Source of the DNA: Cladorhizidae sp. MBARI D1340-BT2
Lineage: Eukaryota > Porifera > Demospongiae > Poecilosclerida > Cladorhizidae
Reading direction: 5' to 3'
Length of the DNA: 64,000 nucleotides
Assembly: GCA_028752905.1 (NCBI GenBank)
Contig: JAQNBH010000002.1
Span: 35,432,075 to 35,496,074, forward strand
Shown: positions 1 to 11,339 of the stretch, piece after piece
Layout: every line of letters starts with the position of its first letter
How positions within the stretch are numbered: position 1 is the stretch's first letter
Translations under genes and position numbers: made by a program
Notes under the pieces: generated by a model
Database searches by the model: none
What the model saw: the letters and a program-made list of their open reading frames with translations, nothing else
Told to the model about the DNA's origin: nothing

Positions 1-3
1 TAG

Positions 4-22
4 TTTTTTTAAATTTTTTTTA
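4..22. repeat. Monomer-start A/T tract (representative)
   Basis: This tract lies between GATAG and TTCACCCC and contains only A and T. Here it reads T7A3T8A. Across the array it is 19 bases in 61 copies and 20 bases in 7, but the run order varies widely, for example T5A8T3A3, T2A13T3A, T3A11T4A and T6A6T6A. I counted 29 forms in 68 copies, the commonest being T7A3T7A2 (17) and T7A3T8A (13). The flanks are nearly constant. It is partly self-complementary. Function unknown. Confidence 0.95.
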
Positions 23-26
23 TTCA

Positions 27-57
27 CCCCAACATCCCCAATTTCATTTCCTCCCCC
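27..57. other. C-rich stretch with three C runs (representative)
   Basis: Runs CCCC, CCCC and CCCCC lie in a short pyrimidine-rich stretch directly after the A/T tract. Most monomers keep it. Monomers 20, 21 and 23 read CGTTCATATG instead of CGGTCATATG, monomers 21 and 23 also have a longer C run, monomers 52, 55, 59 and 62 lack one C, and monomer 26 has CCCCCC in the first run. Only three runs are present, one short of an intramolecular quadruplex on the other strand. Confidence 0.8.
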
Positions 58-150
58 GGTCATATGCTGTCAGACTGAATATCTCATCAGAAAATGACTG
101 GATTGATAATTTGTCAATTGAAAAGAAGGAGTAATGCAAGAGCTTTCATA

Positions 151-160
151 ATATATAAAA
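151..160 (+). promoter_or_regulatory. TATA-box-like string (weak, representative)
   Basis: ATATATAAAA recurs at the same place in every monomer, about 100 bases before the GTGCATGAT anchor. It matches the TATA-box consensus, but such strings are common in AT-rich DNA. A TGATGTCA string, one base off a CRE palindrome, lies about 50 bases downstream. Nothing in the sequence shows that the array is transcribed. Confidence 0.15.
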
Positions 161-370
161 ATTATTTACTACAGACAAAAATTGAATGAGTTACATGGTA
201 TCATGTGATGTCACTACATGAAATTACATTTCATAATAAATCAGTTTGAAAAGTGCATGATAGTAGCTTTAGAATCGCAATAGAAATCACACAGAGGTTC
301 GATCAAAGTTGGGAACTGAGAAAGAATGTGGCATGCGCAGGAGCAGACGTTTGTACCCCACTTTGCACAG

Positions 371-518
371 ATAGCGCGGAAATGACTGAGCGATATTTTA
401 GCCAAGTTTCAAGTCTTGGCCATGAACGCTTATTATATTATGAACAATCCAACTTACTGCGTTTATTCAGGCTTCTTCTTGTTCATTGCGCAGAGTTGCA
501 ATGAAATGGGAGGATAAA
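371..518. other. Near-invariant CpG-rich core (representative)
   Basis: From AGATAGCGCGG to GGGAGGATAAAA the sequence is almost the same in all 68 monomers. The only substitution I noticed inside it is T to A at about 16509 in monomer 18. Conceptual translation of the core is identical in the other intact copies. It holds six CpGs, dense for this AT-rich unit, and none showed a TpG or CpA change. The region after the hairpin varies at many more sites. Conservation could reflect a binding function, recent gene conversion or low methylation. A GTG-initiated open frame crosses it, but I do not call a gene. Confidence 0.7.
401..420. repeat. Small inverted repeat in the core (representative)
   Basis: GCCAAG and CTTGGC are perfect inverted arms separated by eight bases. 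The element sits inside the invariant core and is present in every monomer. Six-base arms are short and can arise by chance; its conservation may simply follow that of the core. Confidence 0.5.
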
Positions 519-601
519 AAGTATCATAACTCAAGAATGGTTGACAATAAAATGTTGAAACTTGAAATGCAGCTAATTTAATAGTGAAGGTATAGATTGA
601 T

Positions 602-627
602 GAAAGAAAAAAAAAAGAAGGAAAAAA
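602..627 (+). other. Polypurine tract before the hairpin (representative)
   Basis: About 26 bases of pure A/G lie immediately left of the hairpin and merge with its left arm. Its composition varies by copy: GAAAG then A10, GAAGA8, GAAGGA7 or GGAAGA7, followed by GAAGG and A6. The base before GAAAG also varies (GATG, GACG or GACA). Unlike the two A/T tracts, changes here are mainly A/G substitutions and one- or two-base length changes. Such tracts tend to be stiff and nucleosome-poor. Confidence 0.8.
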
Positions 628-690
628 CCCCACACAATGGTCTACTCCCCCCTACACCAAGGGGGGAGTAGACCATTTTGTGGGTTTTTT
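622..690. repeat. Long hairpin, 31-base arms, 6-nt loop allele (representative)
   Basis: The left arm at 622-653 and the right arm at 660-690 are complementary over about 30 pairs, with one bulged C and one C/T mismatch. They meet at C6T and AG6 around the loop ACACCA. Every monomer has this inverted repeat. Three loop alleles occur: 6 nt as here, 13 nt containing TGTACA (for example 2539-2551), and an intermediate form in which CTTG pairs with CAAG and leaves five loop bases. RNA from either strand would fold strongly. I do not recognise a known small-RNA gene or transposon end in it. Confidence 0.93.
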
Positions 691-696
691 AAAAAA
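685..696. repeat. 12-base TnAm tract right of the hairpin (representative)
   Basis: This is T6A6 between GTGGG and CGT. Of 67 copies in the window, 43 are T6A6, 18 T5A7, 2 T4A8, 1 T3A9 and 2 T7A5, all exactly 12 bases. One (monomer 58, about 54563) is T7A6. The T run overlaps the end of the hairpin right arm, so the switch point changes how far the stem pairs with the A6 of the left arm. Confidence 0.93.
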
Positions 697-942
697 CGTA
701 TCATAACTATTGAATGCTTAATCCATTTCCAAAGATTATGGTCTCAAAATGTAGCTCATTCTAGGTGCTTTCCAATGACATTAGAATAATGGTGTTGCAA
801 TAAAGTAGGACTGAAACATGGGGAAACCACAAAGGTCCTTTAAAATGTTTAGATGCACTCCTGTACCCAAACCAAAGGTCTTCAACACTTGCTATTTATG
901 GTGATATTAGAGTGATCACAGATACCTCTTTTGAATCGATAG
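697..942. other. Variable 3-prime part of the monomer, no gene (representative)
   Basis: This stretch of about 250 bp runs from the hairpin to GATAG of the next unit. It carries most of the sites that separate monomer families: CGTATC, CGTGTC or CGTTTC; GAATGC or GAATTC; AAGTAGG, AACTAGG or AACTAAG; CCAAAGG or CCACAGG; GATCACAG or GATTACAG; CCTCTTTT or CCTATTTT; GAATCGATAG or GAATTGATAG. I see no gene, RNA structure or mobile-element end in it. Confidence 0.75.
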
Positions 943-1884
943 TTTTTAAAAAAAATTTTAATTCACCCCAACATCCCCAATTTCATTTCCTCCCCCGGTC
1001 ATATGCTGTCAGACTGAATATCTCATCAGAAAATGACTGGATTGATAATTTGTCAATTGAAAAGAAGGAGTAATGCAAGAGCTTTCATAATATATAAAAA
1101 TTATTTACTACAGACAAAAATTGAATGAGTTACACGGTATCATGTGATGTCACTACATGAAATTACATTTCATAATAAATCAGTTTGAAAAGTGCATGAT
1201 AGTAGTAGCTTTAGAATCGCAATAGAAATCACACAGAGGTTCGATCAAAGTTGGGAACTGAGAAAGAACGTGGCATTCGCAGGAGCAGACGTTTGTACCC
1301 CACTTTGCACAGATAGCGCGGAAATGACTGAGCGATATTTTAGCCAAGTTTCAAGTCTTGGCCATGAACGCTTATTATATTATGAACAATCCAACTTACT
1401 GCGTTTATTCAGGCTTCTTCTTGTTCATTGCGCAGAGTTGCAATGAAATGGGAGGATAAAAAGTATCATAACTCAAGAATGGTTGACAATAAAATGTTGA
1501 AACTTGAAATGCAGCTAATTTAATAGTGAAGGTATAGATTGATGAAAGAAAAAAAAAAGAAGGAAAAAACCCCACACAATGGTCTACTCCCCCCTACACC
1601 AAGGGGGGAGTAGACCATTTTGTGGGTTTTTAAAAAAACGTGTCATAACTATTGAATTCTTAATCCATTTCCAAAGATTATGGTCTCAAAATGTAGCTCA
1701 TTCTAGGTGCTTTCCAATGACATTAGAATAATGGTGTTGCAATAAACTAGGACTGAAACATGGGGAAACCACAAAGGTCCTTTAAAATGTTTAGATGCAC
1801 TCCTGTACCCAAACCAAAGGTCTTCAACACTTGCTATTTATGGTGATATTAGAGTGATCACAGATACCTCTTTTGAATTGATAG
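943..1884 (+). repeat. Satellite monomer 2 (942 bp)
   Basis: A/T tract T5A8T4A2; three AGT; CATTCGC; 6-nt loop; T5A7; GAATTC after the hairpin. It matches monomer 11 except that the A/T tract there is T6A7T4A2. Confidence 0.95.
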
Positions 1885-2834
1885 TTTTTAAAAAAAATTT
1901 AAATTCACCCCAACATCCCCAATTTCATTTCCTCCCCCGGTCATATGCTGTCAGACTGAATATCTCATCAGAAAATGACTGGATTGATAATTTGTCAATT
2001 GAAAAGAAGGAGTAATGCAAGAGCTTTCATAATATATAAAAATTATTTACTACAGACAAAAATTGAATGAGTTACACGGTATCATGTGATGTCACTACAT
2101 GAAATTACATTTCATAATAAATCAGTTTGAAAAGTGCATGATAGTAGTAGCTTTAGAATCGCAATAGAAATCACACAGAGGTTCGATCAAAGTTGGGAAC
2201 TGAGAAAGAACGTGGCATTCGCAGGAGCAGACGTTTGTACCCCACTTTGCACAGATAGCGCGGAAATGACTGAGCGATATTTTAGCCAAGTTTCAAGTCT
2301 TGGCCATGAACGCTTATTATATTATGAACAATCCAACTTACTGCGTTTATTCAGGCTTCTTCTTGTTCATTGCGCAGAGTTGCAATGAAATGGGAGGATA
2401 AAAAGTATCATAACTCAAGAATGGTTGACAATAAAATGTTGAAACTTGAAATGCAGCTAATTTAATAGTGAAGGTATAGATTGACGAAAGAAGAAAAAAA
2501 AGAAGGAAAAAACCCCACACAATGGTCTACTCCCCCCTACATTGTACACCAAGGGGGGAGTAGACCATTTTGTGGGTTTTTAAAAAAACGTTTCATAACT
2601 ATTGAATGCTTAATCCATTTCCAAAGATTATGGTCTCAAAATGTAGCTCATTCTAGGTGCTTTCCAATGACATTAGAATAATGGTGTTGCAATAAACTAG
2701 GACTGAAACATGGGGAAACCACAAAGGTCCTTTAAAATGTTTAGATGCACTCCTGTACCCAAACCACAGGTCTTCAACACTTGCTATTTATGGTGATATT
2801 AGAGTGATCACAGATACCTCTTTTGAATTGATAG
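1885..2834 (+). repeat. Satellite monomer 3 (950 bp)
   Basis: A/T tract T5A8T3A3; three AGT; CATTCGC; 13-nt loop; T5A7. Same family as monomers 7, 9 and 12. Confidence 0.95.
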
Positions 2835-3781
2835 TTTTTTTAAATTTTTTTTATTCACCCCAACATCCCCAATTTCATTTCCTCCCCCGGTCATATGCTG
2901 TCAGACTGAATATCTCATCAGAAAATGACTGGATTGATAATTTGTCAATTGAAAAGAAGGAGTAATGCAAGAGCTTTCATAATATATAAAAATTATTTAC
3001 TACAGACAAAAATTGAATGAGTTACACGGTATCATGTGATGTCACTACATGAAATTACATTTCATAATAAATCGGTTTGAAAAGTGCATGATAGTAGCTT
3101 TAGAATCGCAATAGAAATCACACAGAGGTTCGATCAAAGTTGGGAACTGAGAAAGAACGTGGCATGCGCAGGAGCAGACGTTTGTACCCCACTTTGCACA
3201 GATAGCGCGGAAATGACTGAGCGATATTTTAGCCAAGTTTCAAGTCTTGGCCATGAACGCTTATTATATTATGAACAATCCAACTTACTGCGTTTATTCA
3301 GGCTTCTTCTTGTTCATTGCGCAGAGTTGCAATGAAATGGGAGGATAAAAGGTATCATAACTCAAGAATGGTTGACAATAAAATGTTGAAACTTGAAATG
3401 CAGCTAATTTAATAGTGAAGGTATAGATTGACGAAAGAAGGAAAAAAAGAAGGAAAAAACCCCACACAATGGTCTACTCCCCCCTACATTGTACACCAAG
3501 GGGGGAGTAGACCATTTTGTGGGTTTTTTAAAAAACGTGTCATAACTATTGAATGCTTAATCCATTTCCAAAGATTATGGTCTCAAAATGTAGCTCATTC
3601 TAGGTGCTTTCCAATGACATTAGAATAATGGTGTTGCAATAAACTAAGACTGAAACATGGGGAAACCACAAAGGTCCTTTAAAATGTTTAGATGCACTCC
3701 TGTACCCAAACCACAGGTCTTCAACACTTGCTATTTATGGTGATATTAGAGTGATCACAGATACCTCTTTTGAATTGATAG
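2835..3781 (+). repeat. Satellite monomer 4 (947 bp)
   Basis: A/T tract T7A3T8A; two AGT; GCATGCGC; 13-nt loop; T6A6. AATCGGTTT replaces AATCAGTTT, a change shared only with monomers 22 and 24. Confidence 0.95.
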
Positions 3782-4728
3782 TTTTTTTAAATTTTTTTAA
3801 TTCACCCCAACATCCCCAATTTCATTTCCTCCCCCGGTCATATGCTGTCAGACTGAATATCTCATCAGAAAATGACTGGATTGATAATTTGTCAATTGAA
3901 AAGAAGGAGTAATGCAAGAGCTTTCATAATATATAAAAATTATTTACTACAGACAAAAATTGAATGAGTTACACGGTATCATGTGATGTCACTACATGAA
4001 ATTACATTTCATAATAAATCAGTTTGAAAAGTGCATGATAGTAGCTTTAGAATCGCAATAGAAATCACACAGAGGTTCGATCAAAGTTGGGAACTGAGAA
4101 AGAACGTGGCATGCGCAGGAGCAGACGTTTGTACCCCACTTTGCACAGATAGCGCGGAAATGACTGAGCGATATTTTAGCCAAGTTTCAAGTCTTGGCCA
4201 TGAACGCTTATTATATTATGAACAATCCAACTTACTGCGTTTATTCAGGCTTCTTCTTGTTCATTGCGCAGAGTTGCAATGAAATGGGAGGATAAAAGGT
4301 ATCATAACTCAAGAATGGTTGACAATAAAATGTTGAAACTTGAAATGCAGCTAATTTAATAGTGAAGGTATAGATTGACGAAAGAAGGAAAAAAAGAAGG
4401 AAAAAACCCCACACAATGGTCTACTCCCCCCTACATTGTACACCAAGGGGGGAGTAGACCATTTTGTGGGTTTTTTAAAAAACGTGTCATAACTATTGAA
4501 TGCTTAATCCATTTCCAAAGATTATGGTCTCAAAATGTAGCTCATTCTAGGTGCTTTCCAATGACATTAGAATAATGGTGTTGCAATAAACTAAGACTGA
4601 AACATGGGGAAACCACAAAGGTCCTTTAAAATGTTTAGATGCACTCCTGTACCCAAACCACAGGTCTTCAACACTTGCTATTTATGGTGATATTAGAGTG
4701 ATCACAGATACCTCTTTTGAATTGATAG
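3782..4728 (+). repeat. Satellite monomer 5 (947 bp)
   Basis: A/T tract T7A3T7A2; two AGT; GCATGCGC; 13-nt loop; T6A6. It is nearly identical to its left neighbour apart from the A/T tract and the AATCAG site. Confidence 0.95.
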
Positions 4729-5669
4729 TTTTTTTAAATTTTTTTAATTCACCCCAACATCCCCAATTTCATTTCCTCCCCCGGTCATATGCTGTCAGAC
4801 TGAATATCTCATCAGAAAATGACTGGATTGATAATTTGTCAATTGAAAAGAAGGAGTAATGCAAGAGCTTTCATAATATATAAAAATTATTTACTACAGA
4901 CAAAAATTGAATGAGTTACATGGTATCATGTGATGTCACTACATGAAATTACATTTCATAATAAATCAGTTTGAAAAGTGCATGATAGTAGCTTTAGAGA
5001 ATCGCAATAGAAATCACACAGAGGTTCGATCAAAGTTGGGAACTGAGAAAGAACGTGGCATGCGCAGGAGCAGACGTTTGTACCCCACTTTGCACAGATA
5101 GCGCGGAAATGACTGAGCGATATTTTAGCCAAGTTTCAAGTCTTGGCCATGAACGCTTATTATATTATGAACAATCCAACTTACTGCGTTTATTCAGGCT
5201 TCTTCTTGTTCATTGCGCAGAGTTGCAATGAAATGGGAGGATAAAAAGTATCATAACTCAAGAATGGTTGACAATAAAATGTTGAAACTTGAAATGCAGC
5301 TAATTTAATAGTGAAGGTATAGATTGATGAAAGAAAAAAAAAAGAAGGAAAAAACCCCACACAATGGTCTACTCCCCCCTACACCAAGGGGGGAGTAGAC
5401 CATTTTGTGGGTTTTTAAAAAAACGTGTCATAACTATTGAATTCTTAATCCATTTCCAAAGATTATGGTCTCAAAATGTAGCTCATTCTAGGTGCTTTCC
5501 AATGACATTAGAATAATGGTGTTGCAATAAACTAGGACTGAAACATGGGGAAACCACAAAGGTCCTTTAAAATGTTTAGATGCACTCCTGTACCCAAACC
5601 AAAGGTCTTCAACACTTGCTATTTATGGTGATATTAGAGTGATCACAGATACCTCTTTTGAATTGATAG
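4729..5669 (+). repeat. Satellite monomer 6 (941 bp, GA insertion)
   Basis: A/T tract T7A3T7A2; two AGT; 6-nt loop; T5A7; GAATTC. A two-base GA insertion near 4997-4999 (TTTAGAGAATCG) shifts the GTG-initiated frame, so that frame is not kept in every copy. Confidence 0.95.
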
Positions 5670-6619
5670 TTTTTAAAAAAAATTTAAATTCACCCCAACA
5701 TCCCCAATTTCATTTCCTCCCCCGGTCATATGCTGTCAGACTGAATATCTCATCAGAAAATGACTGGATTGATAATTTGTCAATTGAAAAGAAGGAGTAA
5801 TGCAAGAGCTTTCATAATATATAAAAATTATTTACTACAGACAAAAATTGAATGAGTTACACGGTATCATGTGATGTCACTACATGAAATTACATTTCAT
5901 AATAAATCAGTTTGAAAAGTGCATGATAGTAGTAGCTTTAGAATCGCAATAGAAATCACACAGAGGTTCGATCAAAGTTGGGAACTGAGAAAGAACGTGG
6001 CATTCGCAGGAGCAGACGTTTGTACCCCACTTTGCACAGATAGCGCGGAAATGACTGAGCGATATTTTAGCCAAGTTTCAAGTCTTGGCCATGAACGCTT
6101 ATTATATTATGAACAATCCAACTTACTGCGTTTATTCAGGCTTCTTCTTGTTCATTGCGCAGAGTTGCAATGAAATGGGAGGATAAAAAGTATCATAACT
6201 CAAGAATGGTTGACAATAAAATGTTGAAACTTGAAATGCAGCTAATTTAATAGTGAAGGTATAGATTGACGAAAGAAGAAAAAAAAGAAGGAAAAAACCC
6301 CACACAATGGTCTACTCCCCCCTACATTGTACACCAAGGGGGGAGTAGACCATTTTGTGGGTTTTTAAAAAAACGTTTCATAACTATTGAATGCTTAATC
6401 CATTTCCAAAGATTATGGTCTCAAAATGTAGCTCATTCTAGGTGCTTTCCAATGACATTAGAATAATGGTGTTGCAATAAACTAGGACTGAAACATGGGG
6501 AAACCACAAAGGTCCTTTAAAATGTTTAGATGCACTCCTGTACCCAAACCACAGGTCTTCAACACTTGCTATTTATGGTGATATTAGAGTGATCACAGAT
6601 ACCTCTTTTGAATTGATAG
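5670..6619 (+). repeat. Satellite monomer 7 (950 bp)
   Basis: A/T tract T5A8T3A3; three AGT; CATTCGC; 13-nt loop; T5A7. It repeats at an offset of 1,889 bp as monomer 9. Confidence 0.95.
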
Positions 6620-7558
6620 TTTTTTTAAATTTTTTTTATTCACCCCAACATCCCCAATTTCATTTCCTCCCCCGGTCATATGCTGTCAGACTGAATATCT
6701 CATCAGAAAATGACTGGATTGATAATTTGTCAATTGAAAAGAAGGAGTAATGCAAGAGCTTTCATAATATATAAAAATTATTTACTACAGACAAAAATTG
6801 AATGAGTTACATGGTATCATGTGATGTCACTACATGAAATTACATTTCATAATAAATCAGTTTGAAAAGTGCATGATAGTAGCTTTAGAATCGCAATAGA
6901 AATCACACAGAGGTTCGATCAAAGTTGGGAACTGAGAAAGAATGTGGCATGCGCAGGAGCAGACGTTTGTACCCCACTTTGCACAGATAGCGCGGAAATG
7001 ACTGAGCGATATTTTAGCCAAGTTTCAAGTCTTGGCCATGAACGCTTATTATATTATGAACAATCCAACTTACTGCGTTTATTCAGGCTTCTTCTTGTTC
7101 ATTGCGCAGAGTTGCAATGAAATGGGAGGATAAAAAGTATCATAACTCAAGAATGGTTGACAATAAAATGTTGAAACTTGAAATGCAGCTAATTTAATAG
7201 TGAAGGTATAGATTGATGAAAGAAAAAAAAAAGAAGGAAAAAACCCCACACAATGGTCTACTCCCCCCTACACCAAGGGGGGAGTAGACCATTTTGTGGG
7301 TTTTTAAAAAAACGTGTCATAACTATTGAATTCTTAATCCATTTCCAAAGATTATGGTCTCAAAATGTAGCTCATTCTAGGTGCTTTCCAATGACATTAG
7401 AATAATGGTGTTGCAATAAACTAGGACTGAAACATGGGGAAACCACAAAGGTCCTTTAAAATGTTTAGATGCACTCCTGTACCCAAACCAAAGGTCTTCA
7501 ACACTTGCTATTTATGGTGATATTAGAGTGATCACAGATACCTCTTTTGAATTGATAG
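6620..7558 (+). repeat. Satellite monomer 8 (939 bp, hybrid)
   Basis: A/T tract T7A3T8A; two AGT; GCATGCGC with AATGTGG; 6-nt loop; T5A7. The left half matches monomers 1, 10 and 13, while the part after the hairpin (CGTGTC, GAATTC, AACTAGG) matches monomers 2 and 11, so it looks like an exchange product. Confidence 0.95.
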
Positions 7559-8508
7559 TTTTTAAAAAAAATTTAAATTCACCCCAACATCCCCAATTTC
7601 ATTTCCTCCCCCGGTCATATGCTGTCAGACTGAATATCTCATCAGAAAATGACTGGATTGATAATTTGTCAATTGAAAAGAAGGAGTAATGCAAGAGCTT
7701 TCATAATATATAAAAATTATTTACTACAGACAAAAATTGAATGAGTTACACGGTATCATGTGATGTCACTACATGAAATTACATTTCATAATAAATCAGT
7801 TTGAAAAGTGCATGATAGTAGTAGCTTTAGAATCGCAATAGAAATCACACAGAGGTTCGATCAAAGTTGGGAACTGAGAAAGAACGTGGCATTCGCAGGA
7901 GCAGACGTTTGTACCCCACTTTGCACAGATAGCGCGGAAATGACTGAGCGATATTTTAGCCAAGTTTCAAGTCTTGGCCATGAACGCTTATTATATTATG
8001 AACAATCCAACTTACTGCGTTTATTCAGGCTTCTTCTTGTTCATTGCGCAGAGTTGCAATGAAATGGGAGGATAAAAAGTATCATAACTCAAGAATGGTT
8101 GACAATAAAATGTTGAAACTTGAAATGCAGCTAATTTAATAGTGAAGGTATAGATTGACGAAAGAAGAAAAAAAAGAAGGAAAAAACCCCACACAATGGT
8201 CTACTCCCCCCTACATTGTACACCAAGGGGGGAGTAGACCATTTTGTGGGTTTTTAAAAAAACGTTTCATAACTATTGAATGCTTAATCCATTTCCAAAG
8301 ATTATGGTCTCAAAATGTAGCTCATTCTAGGTGCTTTCCAATGACATTAGAATAATGGTGTTGCAATAAACTAGGACTGAAACATGGGGAAACCACAAAG
8401 GTCCTTTAAAATGTTTAGATGCACTCCTGTACCCAAACCACAGGTCTTCAACACTTGCTATTTATGGTGATATTAGAGTGATCACAGATACCTCTTTTGA
8501 ATTGATAG
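7559..8508 (+). repeat. Satellite monomer 9 (950 bp)
   Basis: A/T tract T5A8T3A3; three AGT; CATTCGC; 13-nt loop; T5A7. Near copy of monomer 7. Confidence 0.95.
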
Positions 8509-9447
8509 TTTTTTTAAATTTTTTTTATTCACCCCAACATCCCCAATTTCATTTCCTCCCCCGGTCATATGCTGTCAGACTGAATATCTCATCAGAAAAT
8601 GACTGGATTGATAATTTGTCAATTGAAAAGAAGGAGTAATGCAAGAGCTTTCATAATATATAAAAATTATTTACTACAGACAAAAATTGAATGAGTTACA
8701 TGGTATCATGTGATGTCACTACATGAAATTACATTTCATAATAAATCAGTTTGAAAAGTGCATGATAGTAGCTTTAGAATCGCAATAGAAATCACACAGA
8801 GGTTCGATCAAAGTTGGGAACTGAGAAAGAATGTGGCATGCGCAGGAGCAGACGTTTGTACCCCACTTTGCACAGATAGCGCGGAAATGACTGAGCGATA
8901 TTTTAGCCAAGTTTCAAGTCTTGGCCATGAACGCTTATTATATTATGAACAATCCAACTTACTGCGTTTATTCAGGCTTCTTCTTGTTCATTGCGCAGAG
9001 TTGCAATGAAATGGGAGGATAAAAAGTATCATAACTCAAGAATGGTTGACAATAAAATGTTGAAACTTGAAATGCAGCTAATTTAATAGTGAAGGTATAG
9101 ATTGATGAAAGAAAAAAAAAAGAAGGAAAAAACCCCACACAATGGTCTACTCCCCCCTACACCAAGGGGGGAGTAGACCATTTTGTGGGTTTTTTAAAAA
9201 ACGTATCATAACTATTGAATGCTTAATCCATTTCCAAAGATTATGGTCTCAAAATGTAGCTCATTCTAGGTGCTTTCCAATGACATTAGAATAATGGTGT
9301 TGCAATAAAGTAGGACTGAAACATGGGGAAACCACAAAGGTCCTTTAAAATGTTTAGATGCACTCCTGTACCCAAACCAAAGGTCTTCAACACTTGCTAT
9401 TTATGGTGATATTAGAGTGATCACAGATACCTCTTTTGAATCGATAG
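8509..9447 (+). repeat. Satellite monomer 10 (939 bp)
   Basis: A/T tract T7A3T8A; two AGT; GCATGCGC with AATGTGG; 6-nt loop; T6A6; CGTATC and AAGTAGG. Near copy of monomer 1. Confidence 0.95.
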
Positions 9448-10389
9448 TTTTTTAAAAAAATTTTAATTCACCCCAACATCCCCAATTTCATTTCCTCCCC
9501 CGGTCATATGCTGTCAGACTGAATATCTCATCAGAAAATGACTGGATTGATAATTTGTCAATTGAAAAGAAGGAGTAATGCAAGAGCTTTCATAATATAT
9601 AAAAATTATTTACTACAGACAAAAATTGAATGAGTTACACGGTATCATGTGATGTCACTACATGAAATTACATTTCATAATAAATCAGTTTGAAAAGTGC
9701 ATGATAGTAGTAGCTTTAGAATCGCAATAGAAATCACACAGAGGTTCGATCAAAGTTGGGAACTGAGAAAGAACGTGGCATTCGCAGGAGCAGACGTTTG
9801 TACCCCACTTTGCACAGATAGCGCGGAAATGACTGAGCGATATTTTAGCCAAGTTTCAAGTCTTGGCCATGAACGCTTATTATATTATGAACAATCCAAC
9901 TTACTGCGTTTATTCAGGCTTCTTCTTGTTCATTGCGCAGAGTTGCAATGAAATGGGAGGATAAAAAGTATCATAACTCAAGAATGGTTGACAATAAAAT
10001 GTTGAAACTTGAAATGCAGCTAATTTAATAGTGAAGGTATAGATTGATGAAAGAAAAAAAAAAGAAGGAAAAAACCCCACACAATGGTCTACTCCCCCCT
10101 ACACCAAGGGGGGAGTAGACCATTTTGTGGGTTTTTAAAAAAACGTGTCATAACTATTGAATTCTTAATCCATTTCCAAAGATTATGGTCTCAAAATGTA
10201 GCTCATTCTAGGTGCTTTCCAATGACATTAGAATAATGGTGTTGCAATAAACTAGGACTGAAACATGGGGAAACCACAAAGGTCCTTTAAAATGTTTAGA
10301 TGCACTCCTGTACCCAAACCAAAGGTCTTCAACACTTGCTATTTATGGTGATATTAGAGTGATCACAGATACCTCTTTTGAATTGATAG
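9448..10389 (+). repeat. Satellite monomer 11 (942 bp)
   Basis: A/T tract T6A7T4A2; three AGT; CATTCGC; 6-nt loop; T5A7; GAATTC. Near copy of monomer 2 with a shifted T/A boundary in the A/T tract. Confidence 0.95.
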
Positions 10390-11339
10390 TTTTTAAAAAA
10401 AATTTAAATTCACCCCAACATCCCCAATTTCATTTCCTCCCCCGGTCATATGCTGTCAGACTGAATATCTCATCAGAAAATGACTGGATTGATAATTTGT
10501 CAATTGAAAAGAAGGAGTAATGCAAGAGCTTTCATAATATATAAAAATTATTTACTACAGACAAAAATTGAATGAGTTACACGGTATCATGTGATGTCAC
10601 TACATGAAATTACATTTCATAATAAATCAGTTTGAAAAGTGCATGATAGTAGTAGCTTTAGAATCGCAATAGAAATCACACAGAGGTTCGATCAAAGTTG
10701 GGAACTGAGAAAGAACGTGGCATTCGCAGGAGCAGACGTTTGTACCCCACTTTGCACAGATAGCGCGGAAATGACTGAGCGATATTTTAGCCAAGTTTCA
10801 AGTCTTGGCCATGAACGCTTATTATATTATGAACAATCCAACTTACTGCGTTTATTCAGGCTTCTTCTTGTTCATTGCGCAGAGTTGCAATGAAATGGGA
10901 GGATAAAAAGTATCATAACTCAAGAATGGTTGACAATAAAATGTTGAAACTTGAAATGCAGCTAATTTAATAGTGAAGGTATAGATTGACGAAAGAAGAA
11001 AAAAAAGAAGGAAAAAACCCCACACAATGGTCTACTCCCCCCTACATTGTACACCAAGGGGGGAGTAGACCATTTTGTGGGTTTTTAAAAAAACGTTTCA
11101 TAACTATTGAATGCTTAATCCATTTCCAAAGATTATGGTCTCAAAATGTAGCTCATTCTAGGTGCTTTCCAATGACATTAGAATAATGGTGTTGCAATAA
11201 ACTAGGACTGAAACATGGGGAAACCACAAAGGTCCTTTAAAATGTTTAGATGCACTCCTGTACCCAAACCACAGGTCTTCAACACTTGCTATTTATGGTG
11301 ATATTAGAGTGATCACAGATACCTCTTTTGAATTGATAG
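10390..11339 (+). repeat. Satellite monomer 12 (950 bp)
   Basis: A/T tract T5A8T3A3; three AGT; CATTCGC; 13-nt loop; T5A7. Near copy of monomer 3. Confidence 0.95.

Larger units (their letters stand above)
4..942 (+). repeat. Satellite monomer 1 (939 bp)
   Basis: A/T tract T7A3T8A; two AGT; GCATGCGC with AATGTGG; 6-nt loop; T6A6. It matches monomer 10 at an offset of 8,505 bp. Bases 1-3 belong to the preceding unit. Confidence 0.95.

Noticed and set aside
27..57. Possible G-quadruplex or i-motif
   Set aside because: Only three C runs occur in the stretch; a fourth run within normal loop distance is missing.
296..313. CENP-B-box-like string starting GTTCG in each monomer
   Set aside because: Without a gap it matches 7 of the 9 key positions (TTCG, A and the last two G). 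A match that good is expected once or more by chance in a unit of this length on two strands, so it is not evidence for CENP-B binding.
253..504. Open frame of 83-84 codons recurring in 66 of 68 monomers
   Set aside because: It starts only at GTG, with an in-frame TGA two codons upstream, and the first ATG leaves about 41 codons. Two copies are frameshifted (GA insertion near 4998; one-base loss near 29568). No domain, signal or codon pattern is recognisable, and substitutions include both silent and replacement changes. Its recurrence follows from the satellite itself.
622..690. Hairpin as an inserted miniature inverted-repeat transposon
   Set aside because: The arms look like a foldback element, but no clear target-site duplication flanks them and no known terminal motif is recognisable, so I left it as a hairpin of unknown origin.
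2481..2681. Recurring 64-66 codon frames across the hairpin
   Set aside because: Most begin at TTG, and the frame runs through the polypurine tract and both hairpin arms. It comes and goes with loop length and A-run changes, as expected of a chance frame.
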